Below, piece by piece: positions 1 through 14,900 of a stretch of 64,000 nucleotides of DNA. Each line of letters begins with the position of its first letter. Within the stretch, counting starts at the first letter, position 1. The DNA is taken from contig NC_079484.1 of NCBI RefSeq assembly GCF_026230105.1, positions 6,773,805-6,837,804 on the forward strand, written 5' to 3'. The notes under the pieces are model-generated. The model saw only the letters and a list, made by a program, of their open reading frames with translations, was not told the origin of the DNA and made no database searches. The position numbers and the translations under genes were made by a program. The DNA comes from Diorhabda sublineata. Its lineage: Eukaryota; Arthropoda; Insecta; Coleoptera; Chrysomelidae.

Positions 1-2859
1 AAAAAATTATCTCCAGAAACAGGTGTAGGAAGAAAAAATTTTGACAGAGTCTCTTGTACACATCAGGCCACTGTCAGTAAATTTGCTTTTTTTTTCAATT
101 TCTTAGAAGCAATGTATTGATGACATTCTGCCAAAATATTTTGTTTTTGTAATTTTTGAAAAAATAACACGACCCGTAGTTCTTTGTACGACTTAATCCA
201 TACTTTCGCAGAACGACTTATTTTAAATTTCAGACTGGGAATAGCAGACTTATTGTTTTAATTTTGAAATGCCTGCCAAAACATCTTTCAAAATTTGTAA
301 AATATGCGCTTTGCATATTTGGATTTGCTTATTTATAATGAAGATTTTGCACAAATCAATACAAATATTTAATGTGAAATTATCGCTTCCAAATAATCTA
401 TAACTAAACCATATTAATAATAAGTTCGCAATAATTGGGGAGGCGTTCATTTTACTGAAATTTGATGTTTTTTAAAAAAAATGATCTAATTATATCTCTA
501 ATTACTAATTGTAAAAAATAGAACGCCCCTACTCAGCTGTTTAAGAATGTAAACTCGTAACCACTCAATGAACTCTCCAAACTACTTAACTACTTGGTTT
601 TAAAAATATTTTTGTCTGTCCAGATGCATGTCGTTTATTTTTGTGTCGTTGCCTTTCAGTTAAAATTATTTTCCAAGGTGTAAATATAGTAATAGATACA
701 GTTATAACATAATGTAGTTTTTTTTTTCGAATTGAGAAGGAAGTGGATCTTTTTTTGAAGAAATTGTGGGAAATTACAAAAGTAAAAATAAATGTGTTAG
801 TGATTGCAATTAAGTAGAAATTCCTTGAAAAAAATTCATGTGATGTTTGAAAAAGTGCCCTTTCTCTTAGTCTACGTATCTTCGATTGGATAAATAAAGT
901 GCCTTGGTGTTAAATAAAGAAAATATTCCAATATTGTAATTAATAAAATTTTAAATTACAATATTTTAATCGGTAAAAGTAAGAGGTGAATTAATTGACA
1001 CTAAAAGACTGGTAAATATTGTTAGTTTCTGCCTATAGAACAACTATCGATTTCTTGTTTGAAAATATCGCAATTTGGCCGGTTCTATTTAATCTACGTC
1101 TTCATATAGTATACGGTACATTTACGATGAATTTCTGAAGAAAAAAAAACGCGAAGGAAATCAGCAATTTAAAAACAATAAAATAAAATTGTAAATACCC
1201 TAACCTCACTTTCGATAAAAAAATTAAACGAGATATGTTGCAATATCAACAAGTATTAAACTAATAAACTAAATTACTAGTTGAATGACACTGAAATGGT
1301 ACTTGTAGTTCATTTAAATTATAATTAAACTAAGAGTTCGCCAACTTTCAACTTCTTAGTTTAATTCCCATATATGTAATACTTCTATATGGACAGTTTC
1401 TATAAGTGAAAGACAGAATGGTAACGATTTCTCTATCCTCCGAGGTTCCAGCTCGGTTCTGCGCATTCTCAAGCATGCGCAGTATAAATAAAGTGTCTCG
1501 AACGAGAGAGAAAATGTATATCGTCGGCACCGTAACGTAGGGACGTTTTTTTCCATACCAAATGTCCATATAGGAGTATTACATATGTTAATTCCTTAAT
1601 TTTGTGAGGTTATGAGCACATAATACTTCAGGTCAGTTTGTATTGTTTTTTGGTTATGGAAATATTCTTCGCGTTATTGCTTTGATATGACAAAATAAAA
1701 AAAGCATTGTCTGAAAGTCAGCAATGTCCTTTAGACGATGGATCACTGATAGAAAGTGTCAGGAGCTTTCCATATTTGTAGGACAAAAAGGCCCAAACAG
1801 GGAATTTCTATTGGTTTAGCGGTAATTTATAATTTACTGCATCAACCAAAAAATTACCACCATGTACGTTTCGTTTAATATTAGTTTTAATTTTGGCTGC
1901 ACAAACCGAGGTTAAGACAACGAATTTTTTTCTAAATTATTAATTAAAATAACAGTAAATTTAATATTGAAATGAAATTTAATTATCATCGAAATTACCG
2001 GAACATGTAACTTTTAATTTCTATAATAAATAATTTCATTTAAATACCATAAACCAAAACTTATATTGAAATAACTGTTTAGCAAAACATTCTAAACTGA
2101 AATAATAATTAAATGTGAACATATGGATGAGATTTAATCTATGTTCATCAAAAAAAATTAATAATAATATTTAAGCTATATTATGAGCCCAAAGTATTTC
2201 ATTCTTTCCGGGCAAAATGTTAAAACATATTAATTAAAAAACTAAATCAATTTTTGTATGAAATTCTTTTGCGAAATATCAAAAGTGTTAAATTAATTAC
2301 CGGAAAGATTGCACTTTGGAATTTTAGGTTAAATTTAAACTTATTTTAAAAGTTGTTAGCCTTCTTTTAATCCTTGGATATTTCAAATTTTCATTTTTCA
2401 TTTATGTACACACATTCAAATGTGCATTTTTCAACTGAAAACCAAATATCATCGTAAAACACCCCACTTCTTATTTTTATATTTCGTATTATTTTTAATA
2501 TTGATGAATAAAGACTCATTTTGTAAGTAAAAGACCATCGATAATATTTTATTAGCGTACATAATGGAACATTATTATTATTATTATAAATTCACCTTCT
2601 GTATAAATATTTTGATTAATTATACTGTTTTCTATTATTTTCTATGCAAGAATTTAGTCTATAAATCTCCAAGTTCACTATCTACCATCTGTATCATTAT
2701 AATTAATGTTAACTGTTTAAAGATATTTAGTTAGTTATCTAGTTCTTCTTGGATCCATTCTTCATTTATCATTCTTTTATCAAATGATGTAGATCTAGTT
2801 GTTACTGTACTCCGTATTGAAAAAGCCAATTTATTTATCATCACAAAATTATTTTTCAG
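1..2859. other. Intronic AT-rich sequence upstream of the first visible exon
   Basis: This stretch precedes a clear splice acceptor at 2857-2859 and is read as the 3' part of an intron of the + strand gene. I see no coding exon in it. The only structured piece is the MITE at 1375-1583; the rest is AT-rich sequence with no repeat I recognise. Confidence 0.6.
1375..1583. mobile_element. MITE with inverted termini, derived from the 55.75-kb transposon family
   Basis: The termini are inverted repeats of about 22 bp, starting TGTAATACTTCTATATGGAC on the left and ending with its near-complement on the right. TA dinucleotides flank both ends (1373-1374 and 1584-1585), as expected of Tc1/mariner-type insertion. 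The interior, read on the minus strand, matches the start of the element at 55750 over about 100 bp (the segment around GCGCAGAACCGAGCTGGAAC), so this is an internally deleted, non-autonomous derivative of that element. It lies in an intron and encodes nothing convincing. Confidence 0.75.
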
Positions 2860-3037
2860 GCATACCCAATCGTCGAGATTGAACAAAGTAGGAGATGTAA
2901 ATAGTACTGGTGAAGTAACAAATCAAAATAAGAACAATAACTTCGTTAAGAAACCGATAGCTCTTACTCGAACAGTACTACCTACTGACAATAATAACAG
3001 GAATAGAATGTACAAAGTAGAACCTCCACCATCACAG
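2860..3037 (+). CDS. CCSER-like gene, exon 1 of the visible part
   Basis: The acceptor TTTTTCAG ends at 2859 and the donor CAG|GTAAGA follows 3037. The first base completes a codon begun in an exon outside the window. The exon encodes about 59 residues rich in Asn, Thr and Ser and ends in phase 0 with a PPPSQ segment. There is no ATG near its start, so it is internal. Confidence 0.75.
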
Positions 3038-6000
3038 GTAAGAATTAACTCTACAATAATTGGATAGGGGTAACTTGGTTACAAGGGAAGACATTAAAAA
3101 TGTGGGACCCAGAGTCATAGCTAAATATTTATTAATAGTGACTGTTGTTTCTAGTAGTTCATGCATTTATTCCAGCAAAACAGTAATTTGTAGTGTTTTT
3201 ACTTTTTTAAAAACTGTTATTTGTAGAATTTTTCATTTTTTTTCAAACTGCTATTTGTCATGTTTCTATTTGTTCCTCTGTTGAAAACTGTTATTTGTTG
3301 TCTGTTTATCGTTTTCTTTTTTAAAAACTGTCATTTGTAGAGTTTTTATTGTTTCCTCTTTTGAAAATTGTTGTGATTTGTTTTTCGTTTTTTGAAAACT
3401 GTTATTTGTAGTATATCTATTATCCTTTTTTTCAAAAACTGTTACTCGGATTGATTCTATTTTTTCATTTTTTTTAATTGTTATTTGTAGTCTTTTTATC
3501 ATTTTCTTTTTTGAAAACTGTTTTGTAGTGTTTTACCTTTTTCCAAAAACTGTTACTTGGAGTGTTTTTATCATTTCTTTTTATTAATGGTATTTAAAGT
3601 CTTCTTATCATTTTTGTTTTAAAAATGGTTATTTTTAGTGATTTTTCTCTTTTAAAAACTGTTATTTGTAGTGTTTTCCCTTGTTTCAAAAACTGTTACT
3701 CGGAGTGTTATTATTATTTTTTATTGTTATTTGTAGTCTTTCTATCATTTTCTTTTTTGAAAACTGTTTTGTAGTGTTTTACCTTTTTCCAAAAACTGTT
3801 ACTTGGAGTGTTTTTATCATTTCTTTTTATTAATTGTATTTAAAGTCTTCTTATCATTTTTGTTTTGAAAACTGTTATTTTTAGTGATTTTTCTCTTTTA
3901 AAAACTGTTATTTGTAGTGTTTTCCCTTGTTTCAAAAACTGTTACTCGGAGTGTTATTATTATTTTTTATTGTTATTTGTAGTCTTTCTATCATTTTCTT
4001 TTTTGAAAACTGTTTTGTAGTGTTTTACCTTTTTCCAAAAACTGTTACTTGGAGTGTTTTTATCATTTCTTTTTATTAATTGTATTTAAAGTCTTCTTAT
4101 CATTTTTGTTTTGAAAACTGTTATTTTTAGTGATTTTTCTCTTTTAAAAACTGTTATTCGTAGTGTTTTCCCTTGTTTCAAAAACTGTTACTCGGAGTGT
4201 TATTATTATTTTTTATTGTTATTTGTAGTCTTTCTATCATTTTCTTTTTTGAAAACTGTTTTGTAGTGTTTTACCTTTTTCCAAAAACTGTTACTTGGAG
4301 TGTTTTTATCATTTCTTTTTATTAATTGTATTTAAAGTCTTCTTATCATTTTTGTTTTGAAAACTGTTATTTTTAGTGATTTTTCTCTTTTAAAAACTGT
4401 TATTTGTAGTGTTTTCCCTTGTTTCAAAAACTGTTACTCGGAGTGTTATTATTATTTTTTATTGTTATTTGTAGTCTTTCTATCATTTTCTTTTTTGAAA
4501 ACTGTTTTGTAGTGTTTTACCTTTTTCCAAAAACTGTTACTTGGAGTGTTTTTATCATTTCTTTTTATTAATTGTATTTAAAGTCTTCTTATCATTTTTG
4601 TTTTGAAAACTGTTATTTTTAGTGATTTTTCTCTTTTAAAAACTGTTATTTGTAGTGTTTTCCCTTGTTTCAAAAACTGTTACTCGGAGTGTTATTATTA
4701 TTTTTTATTGTTATTTGTAGTCTTTCTATCATTTTCTTTTTTGAAAACTGTTTTGTAGTGTTTTACCTTTTTCCAAAAACTGTTACTTGGAGTGTTTTTA
4801 TCATTTCTTTTTATTAATTGTATTTAAAGTCTTCTTATCATTTTTGTTTTGAAAACTGTTATTTTTAGTGATTTTTCTCTTTTAAAAACTGTTATTTGTA
4901 GTGTTTTCCCTTGTTTCAAAAACTGTTACTCGGAGTGTTATTATTATTTTTTATTGTTATTTGTAGTCTTTCTATCATTTTCTTTTTTGAAAACTGTTTT
5001 GTAGTGTTTTACCTTTTTCCAAAAACTGTTACTTGGAGTGTTTTTATCATTTCTTTTTATTAATGGTATTTAAAGTCTTCTTATCATTTTTGTTTTAAAA
5101 ATGGTTATTTTTAGTGATTTTTCTCTTTTAAAAACTGTTATTTGTAGTGTTTTCCCTTGTTTCAAAAACTGTTACTCGGAGTGTTATTATTATTTTTTAT
5201 TGTTATTTGTAGTCTTTCTATCATTTTCTTTTTTGAAAACTGTTTTGTAGTGTTTTACCATTTTCCAAAAACTGTTACTTGGAGTGTTTTTATCATTTCT
5301 TTTTATTAATGGTATTTAAAGTCTTCTTATCATTTTTGTTTTAAAAATGGTTATTTTTAGTGATTTTTCTCTTTTAAAAACTGTTATTTGTAGTGTTTTC
5401 CCTTGTTTCAAAAACTGTTACTCGGAGTGTTATTATTATTTTTTATTGTTATTTGTAGTCTTTCTATCATTTTCTTTTTTGAAAACTGTTTTGTAGTGTT
5501 TTACCTTTTTCCAAAAACTGTTACTTGGAGTGTTTTTATCATTTCTTTTTATTAATTGTATTTAAAGTCTTCTTATCATTTTTGTTTTGAAAACTGTTAT
5601 TTTTAGTGATTTTTCTCTTTTAAAAACTGTTATTTGTAGTGTTTTCCCTTGTTTCAAAAACTGTTACTCGGAGTGTTATTATTTTTTTTTATTGTTATTT
5701 GTAGTCTTTTTATCATTTTCTTTTTTGAAAACTGTTTTGTAGTGTTTTACCTTTTTCCAAAAACTGTTACTTGGAGTGTTTTTATCATTTCTTTTTATTA
5801 ATTGTATTTAAAGTCTTCTTATCATTTTTGTTATGGAAACTGTTATTTTTAGTGATTTTTCTCTTTCAAAAACTGTTATTTTTAGTGTTTTTATCATTTC
5901 TTTTTTTTTTAATTGTATTTAAAGTCTTCTTATCATTTTTGTTATGGAAACTGTTATTTTTAGTGATTTTTCTCTTTCAAAAACTGTTATTTGTAGTGTT

Positions 6001-8822
6001 TTTATCATTTCTTTTTTTTAATTGTTATTGTGTTCATATTATTTTTTTTGAAAACTATTATTTTTAGTGTTTTTCCCTTTTTTAAAAACTGTTATTTGTA
6101 TTGTTTTTATTATTTCATTTTTCCAATTGTTATTTGTGGTTTTCTTATCATTTTCTTTTTGAAAACTGTTATTTGTCGTGCTTTTATTATCCCCCTTTCT
6201 TAAACCTCTTATTTCTATTTAGAGAAATAGAAAAATTAGAAGTAAAATATATAGCAAAATATTATAATAAATATAAATTCTATAAATAGTTTCATTATTG
6301 CTTCAATCCTATCACAAAGGAAAGAAATTTTGAGTTTCCCTAACATGTACATCATATTAAACAATTTTCAGCCTCACATTTGAATTATATAACTTGTAGT
6401 AACTAACTTATATTTTTCCAGATCGGTAGATTTACCTTACAGTCAAACCAATTACCAAGACCTGAACCCATTAGATTAATAGAAACTAAAACAGCGAAAA
6501 CAGTAGCAAACAACAACAAACGTGTAGCAGGGATGTATCAGCATCATCCCGAAGAAACGTCTTCCAAAGACGGCTCTCTTACCGAAGATTCTGGTGTTGG
6601 AAGCCATTTTAGTAGTAAGTAACTAATTTTTGAAAATATGATTCTTGAATTTAGTTATAAAATTTTCATCAGCATCTAACAATCCATTCGATTATGATTC
6701 ACACTTAAGCATTTGAAAATTTCTATCTTTGAGGTACATGCTTTATATTTTATTTACCCTACTATTAGCTGCGTTTGTTATTGGTCTTTATTTGCTTAGA
6801 TTCTTCAGGGTATTTTCCAAACAATTATTCATATTGTTATTACTTGCAGCATTGTATATTTTTGTTATAATATACAAAATCATCATAAACTATATAAAAT
6901 AAATAAATAAATAAAAACTGTATTAATTTATCTTACGGAAATATTTTAATCAAGGTTATGTAGGAGAAAACGATGTCGTATTGAGAGGATTGGACCACTT
7001 GGATGCATCTCCTACTTTTGGGGTTAGAAGAAGGCGAAATAGTCATCACAAACCTCGAACATTAGAAGTAGTTCCTACTGGTACAAACAGATTCGATGTA
7101 CGAGATTTGGAGGATTCAAATGATAGCTGCGACAGTGCTTCTGCTCCTCCGTTACCTCAGTTGCCAAGTGCTTTCCATTCCACACCTGAATGTAAAAAGA
7201 AGTATGTATCCATTGAGTTTAATATCTTCATTTCTTTCCAATTTTCTTCTTCATTTGTTGATGGAAAATCCTGCTTCCATTATTTTTCTTAATCTATATG
7301 TGTTATGATATGTCTATACCAATCCAACCTGTTTCTTGTTTTTTTTTTCTATTATTGATTCCTATTTTGTTATTTTTCTTATGTCTTCATTTTTTATCAT
7401 GTGCCACTTAGCCTTTCTCGTTATTCATCTTAGATATTTCATTTTTATTGTGTGTATTTTTGCCTCTAATTGTACCCTTTATTTTCATGCTTTTTCTAGC
7501 CTATATAGTTATTTTGATATTCTTTAATATTGTACATATTTCTCTTCTAACGACTGTGTCGAAGGCTGATTTCACATCAGTGAATAGTATGAATAATTCT
7601 TCTTCTTCTTTCTATACATACAAATATATAACATCGTTGTTGCCCATTCTTCTTCTAGTATCTGTTTTAACTAGTATCTCACTTTTCTTCCAAAATCGTT
7701 TTGTTTGTGTTTTTGAGCTAAATGTATTTGAAAGTTATAAATAAATACTTGTAAAAGGACGACAAAAATAAGTAGTGTTCAATTTAATTTTAAAGAGTCT
7801 AAATATTTCGAAAAATTTTGAATTCCTTAAAACTATATTTTTATAATTATATTCCAGCTCATATCATACATCAGGGATGGTTAGAGAACGTACTGTAGAA
7901 TACCAACGCTACTTAGAAAGAAATAGTCGTGTAAGGAAAATATCGAAAACTTCATCAGAAGGATTTAGTGATGATTATGGAGAGGAAGAAAAGACTTATC
8001 GAGATTTATTTAGGAGTGAGAAAACATTTGTAAAACCTTCAGGACTGCAGCCTAGTTTCTTAAAATCTAGAACCAATAAGTTAAAAGATGATTCCAGTCC
8101 TCCTAGCTCAGATGAACAAGAATGGGTAAGAGTTATTAATATTATATTCACTATTCTCTACTATAAGGATAAATCTACATTTCTTTGGTGTGCAATGTTA
8201 CTTCAATGTATTTCACCTGATGTTTACAGTAATAGTTATAAATTTTGTTCATTTTCAGGCACATGGAGGTGAAGCAATGGCTGATGATGTTAGTTTTTCA
8301 CTTAGTTCGAGCGATGAGAGCAAAGATAAGAATTATGAAGATCCACCTGTACAACAAATACCAATATCTACAGCTGTAATTGGATCAGCATTACAGAGTC
8401 TTATGACTAGTGCTTTGTCCAAATCATTTACGGCAACTGCTTCTAAAGAAGTTAAAAACGTTATGTTAACTATTGAAGATCCCAAGTTTGCTGCTGTTGC
8501 TAACAATACTGGTAATAATAATTTATATAATAATCTATTGGTCTTCCTTTCTTTTTTGTTGTTTCTTTTATACTACTTGAAAATTGGAAAAAAACATTTA
8601 ATATGTGAGATGTTCTGTTGCTGTTCAAGTGTAGGAAATTTGTCCAAAAGCTATAAAACTATAAATGTAATCAGTCTTAAGTAAAATCTGTTCATCAAAA
8701 GGATATATTCCTGTTTTCTTAAATGCATAATATTTTTGGAAGTCATTGCTTTCGGATTTACAACATGTAACCTCATATATTGACAGACTTTTCCCTGGAT
8801 GTCTGAGCATCCAAGAGCAAAA

Positions 8823-8903
<81 letters not shown>

Positions 8904-11900
8904 GAAGGACCCAACACTCCCACATCGAGGAGTTGCAGTTTTGCAGATGAGTAAGGTGGTATTGTCAAAATAGTGACACCATTTTCTTTTGCTAAAGACA
9001 GTCCTTTGAACTGGGATAATACATTGTGTCCACAACCAGCTCTTTAGTCATCCATCCAGATGGGTTTGCTAATCCTAAAGTACCTGCTGGAGCTCCTGGT
9101 ATCATGTATTAAGTGAAGTCCTGAGAAAATCATTACCGGTGGTAATGAAATTCCAGCCTCATTAAGAGAGCAATATGTAGTGACATATTCCCACTAGTAG
9201 CTATATTAATTTAATACCTGTTTGAGTAATCACTTTATATGACTGTTGATTAGTTGAAGCAATTGTTTCATCAAGAGTAAATATTTCAATTCCATCTGAA
9301 AAAAATCCTCGCTGCGAGTAAATGTCTTTTAAATTACATAAAAATAGATATAATTATCAATTTTAAGTTTAACTTTTGATTTAAAAACTTGAATAAATCA
9401 TTCATTTTTCAATCAAATAATAAAATTTATTTTATATATTTTTTCTTTAATTCTTTTTTAGGATCTTTGTTGGATGATGAAACTTTGTTGTCTCCTCTGG
9501 ATAGTGTATTGAGCTGTTCAGAATCCGAAGAAATTAGAAGGAAATTAAATCGCAGTTCATCTAACTCCAAAGATATTAATGAAAAACCAACACCTCCTAC
9601 TCCTGGTACTCCAACAAATGCTTCAAATTCTCTGTCTATATCGGATGACAACGATAATTTGAACCATAGTAAGATTTTTATGAGTTTTAATGATTATAAA
9701 TGCCATTGTCAATGACTCATTCGGTCTTAATAGTTTTATGCCAATAATATTGGACAATGCCATACAAATTCACTGTTTCTATATTATTGTATTAGATTAA
9801 GTTAGTACGGGCAACCTGTTCAATCAGAGGCCTGAGACCCATTGTGTCACCCTGTATTTTCCTGGAAACTTAGTTAACTAGCTAATCAGCCTCCCACCTT
9901 TTTCTCTTTTATAGCTTCATAGTTCATTGGGCAACCAAGGTCACATAGGCCCGTCGTGCCCCACCAAGGGCCGATATTCTTTGAAACGGTCATCAGGTGT
10001 ATGTAACTTTCAATGAATTAGGATATTATTCCTAACCAGGCGAAGAGGGTGGATTGGTTTTGCTACAAGATGGAGACCCCAGTCACTTCGGCAATGAAGT
10101 CTAGTAGCTTTTCATCTGTGATGTGGGTATCGAGTTATCTCGCTCGTCTCACAGCCAGCTGTAGATTCGATCGTCCCTCTTATTTTTCGTAACTAGCACC
10201 TACTGTGGGTGCAGTTTCACAGCTTTTGGAGGTCGAAGTAAACCTAGGATTCGGCTCTGTTAACCCTGAGTCATCTGGACAGCCTTCTCATTTTTCATCT
10301 CCGCACCACTGATGATGCGGCTGCTGGATCTCATCACCAACATTAAGGAGCCAGGGCTCTTAGAGGGAACGTTTTATATCTTATTTTTAAGCATTTTGAA
10401 CTCAAAATATTTTATTTTTTTTTTACTTTCTATATTTCTGTTTCTGCCATTTTTTCGAGGCAATATATTGTGACGTCCATCAGTATTTGATGTTGTTTCT
10501 CAATCAAGACAAGGGACTGGCAGAAGAGATGCTCGATTGTCTCTTTTTCTTCGTTATACACTTGGTAATAGTTGTCCCCATTTCTGGAGTCTTTTGCCAA
10601 CAGTACAATGTCCAGTAGTCACTCCAATGTTCTGGATTGAGTTTTCATTTATATTTGGTCAAATCGCTTTGGATAACAGGCAATCACTTTGGTTTAACCA
10701 TATATCCCGATGCTTTACTTTTTTGTCAATAACATTTTTCCACAAATTCGTAGATAGTAACACTGTTACTGTCTCTTCGGCATTCTCTCCTCTCATCCCA
10801 TATACCTGCCTTAGAGTTCCAGGTACCCAGCAGAGGCTCAGTGTCACGATTTTGTTTGCTTTTGATACTAATGTTTTTAAGGCTGCCTGTTTTTTTTGCA
10901 TAGATTGTTGTGTTTCTGTTTAATTCACCACTTTTCTTAATCAGTATTGCACTATTAATTTTATATTTATTTGCAGGTGGTAAAGACGACTTCCTTATTG
11001 ATGATGAAATAGCTGATCAACCTGCTCTGATATTCGAAGATTGCACTAATCCCGTAACTAATGACAATAGTTCAGAAACTATGATGGAAAGTACTCCCAA
11101 ACCTAGAAGAAGGATTTCCTCTGGTGTAGAAAGCAGTCCAATGAGCACAAGAAACAAAAAATTTTCATACAACCGAACTGGGTCTCTTGATACACTAAGT
11201 CCTTGTGAAAGTATTGCTAGCGATGATTTGATGATGGATTTTTGTTACAGCCAAAGTAGTGGATTGGATGATTGTGAACTGTAAGCAAAATATTAGTAGA
11301 TTTGAACAGTAAATTTATAATTTCTATAATTAATCACTGTAATTTATATATATATAAAGTACCACATGCTCATTTTCTTATACCTATATACTTTTACAAA
11401 ATTTTAAAATTGTCTCATATTTCTTTTTTATCCCAAAGATAAGATTGCAAATAACAAAATATACAGAAAATGTAAAATGTACAATACAAACCAACATATG
11501 AAAAAATGCGTTTAATAATAATAAAGCAATCATTTTATAATCCTGATTTCAAAAAATGTAATTTCCTTACCTTTTTCCCAAATATCATCGACCTACCATG
11601 ATAATAATAGGTATACATAAATGTCATTAGGAGTAATGTTAAGCATAACTAACGATATTCGAGACTGCTTAGAAGGCAGAAAATACTCTCTTATAAATGA
11701 AGCATGATCTGGAAACACTGTGATTCACCTTTGATTGTAGTGAATGAAGAAGAACTGTGATTTTTCATGTTTCCAAGAGCTTTTTACTATATAAAAAATG
11801 GGCCTATTGCCAAAGATGGATACCAATATGAATGATTGGGATATGATACTAGGCATCAATTCTAAAATCAATAAATTAGAGTTTCTGTCAATTTAATTTT

Positions 11901-14900
11901 AAACCAAACAATATGATGAATACTACATTGATGTCTCTACTTACTATAAATAAAAGAAATAATTTGATTTAATTTTTAAATAATAGATTACGATTAACAA
12001 TTTATAGGTCTACTTCATGATCATATATATGCATTTTTTCTTGAAATTTAGTTAATAGTTTATGAGTTGATTTGGCAATTATTTTTATTGTACCCTATAT
12101 AAAGAGAAAATAAATCAATTGAATTTTTCCGGGAAATTGAGGAACCTACTTATATAAATATGAAAACTCCTTCACATAATAACAATTATTTGTAATAAGT
12201 AACAAACCTTCGGAGTTGAACATTGAAAATTATTTTGTTATTATAATAATCTTCTTTATAAAATGTCGATTCTGTTTGATTATTTTAAACGTTGTTCTAG
12301 ACAAAATAGCGGATATCCATCATTAAATGACACTCTAACGCAACAACATCAAGATACAACAGAAATTCAAAAGGAAAACAGGGATTGGAATTCCATCTCG
12401 GAAAGTTATACGTTACATAGGGGATCAGAAAAGCACAATAAGGGGTAAGTCATAATATTATTTTTATTTATTTGAAAGGTGTTGAGAATTGAATCCATTT
12501 GGTTTGAAATACAATACTGCATATATATCTTATGAAGATAAATTAAACGAAGAATTCGTTTATTTGTAACAAAATTTGACTATGGTAATTTTTTCAAAAA
12601 ATATGGATTTACATCTGATTTACTGCTTATATTTTTGATTAGTATGAGTTGATTGGAATATTTATACATATAAAATTAGATTTTCTTTGAAAAATTGTCA
12701 ATCAAATCCTGTAGAACTAACTTTCCTATTTATAAACTCAAACTTTTGGTTTGTTGTTTGAATTAATAAAATATTTGATTCTAAACATACATATTCTACA
12801 TACAATTGATGAAATTCTTTGTATTTATTATATAAATGACTAATAGTAAAAATTTTACAACAATTCAACAAAACTCAGTTTACAATTTTTTTTTCAATTC
12901 TGAATGTTTTGATTTTTTGTCTCCAAATACACAGTCATATGATCTCTTCCTTGTACACCCATTTCTCTTTTTGCCTATTATTTTTCTCGGTAGTAATTTT
13001 TCTTTTATCTTTAGATTCCTCTTAGTATATTTCTTTCCCAACCGTTTAACATATCTTCATCTGCCTTCTTCAATATCCACAGATATGTTGAGGTGAATCT
13101 TTTTATCTTTTCTATTTTAGTTTTCCTTGATATGTACTTTGATTTTATGAGTGCCTCCAAACTTTGTCTATTAAGGTTTTCAGCTTTAATTGTGCCACTG
13201 TTATTTCTTTGTTAACCCTAAGTATAGAAAATTGCACCTCTCTCGAATGTATATTGTTCGTTTAAGTTGACATAAAAGTTAGATGATCTTTATTATTTTT
13301 TATAACAATATATTTTTTCTTCTCTTGATTTACATAAAATGTTTTACTCCTTTTCTCAATTTTCATTTTGTATTTTAATTGTATTTACATCTGATCTAGT
13401 GATTATATGAGAATGGATTAGAATACTTATAATTATATTTTCATTGAAAAACGTTCATACGAATCCTTTGGACCCAATTTCTGTACATTTTCCTATATTA
13501 TAAACTCAAACTTTTGATTTGTTATTTGAATTAATAAAATATTTGATTCTAAACATACTGTACAATTGATGAAATTCTTTGTATTAAATTATATTAATGA
13601 CTAATACAAGAAAGTGATGTAATCTACCACTAAAAATTTTACAGTTAATTCAACAAAAATAAATTTATAACTTTTCCTTCTCAATTCTGAATGTTGTGAT
13701 TTTTTATCTCCAAATAAACAGTCATACCATCTCTTTCTTGATCTCCCATTCTTCTTTTTGTCTATATTTTTGTAGTACTTGTACTTGTAGTCCCTCATAA
13801 TATCCTAACCATTCAACCATCCTCCCTCCACTGGACATATTATTTTAAGTACTTGATAGTTCCTCCAATGTTGTTTTCTTTCAACCATCTTCAGTGCTTT
13901 TCCTTCTATAGATTCATTCTAGTATTTTTCTTCACCATCTATTTGTACTTGTGTTCATCTGTCTTCTTTAATATGTTGAGGTGTTTTGATTTTATAAGTG
14001 CTTTTAATGTTTCCAAACTTTAATTCTAATACTTCCTTTTCTTTTTTTATTGACCTAGGTATATAAAATTGGAATAATGATCCTGTATTTTCTTCTTAGT
14101 ATACCTAGTAACCATATGTTCTGTCTTAATTTTTTTTCAAATATTTTACATCTCTTTTTCAAATTTTATTTTTGGATTTCACTATTATAGCTATGTCATT
14201 AATTAAAATTATACATTAGCATTTTTTTATCACGGATTGACTCATCTTTGTTTTATTTGGAGTATTCAAATTGTAACAAATATCACGTATGTCGAAACAA
14301 AACTATTTCAAATGTTATAACATATGAATGCATATTTTGCAAAAATAGATTGATATAAATGTGGAATATTTAATAAATCATGATATGGCAACACAGATAT
14401 TTAGTTGGAACCTTGAACTGTATAAGTGATTGAAAGGTAAAATAAATTCAAGACATCTAATGTTTTCTTCTTCTCAGTTCTGGTGAGTTTTGGTTGCTTT
14501 CATCTTGATCACCATACCAGTACTTTCGGTACATTGTTTTATATATCTTATAATGTTGATTTGATTATTAGCTTTAGTATTAACTGTAATTAACAATATA
14601 TGAATGGGACTCATCTGGTATCAACAGTAGGTAAAACATACTGAGATTAACATTTTAATAATAAAAAATTAATTTGAAACAGAAGTGATAAACAGAATTA
14701 AACTAGTACAGTACAAAATAAGGGAGAGAGGTATTTTTCAAGCATTAGTTTATATTGGGAAATTTAAAAGCAGCCTTTGATAGAGTCTGAGGGCAAAAAT
14801 TGTGCAACCGATAAAAGTATTAAGGACATAAAGCAATATAATAAGAATAAGGACATAATACTTTTTTATCGAATAACGTATATATGGAATTTTACCACCA

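Noticed and set aside
3266..6289. Several open frames rich in Phe, Leu and Tyr in satellite 1
   Set aside because: They are translations of the T-rich tandem repeat and vary with its period, not with coding constraint.
10537..10923. A 128-codon + strand frame before exon 7
   Set aside because: It is antisense to a non-LTR relic whose minus-strand text (EEKETIEHLFCQS) is the meaningful one; it also ends before the exon 7 acceptor.
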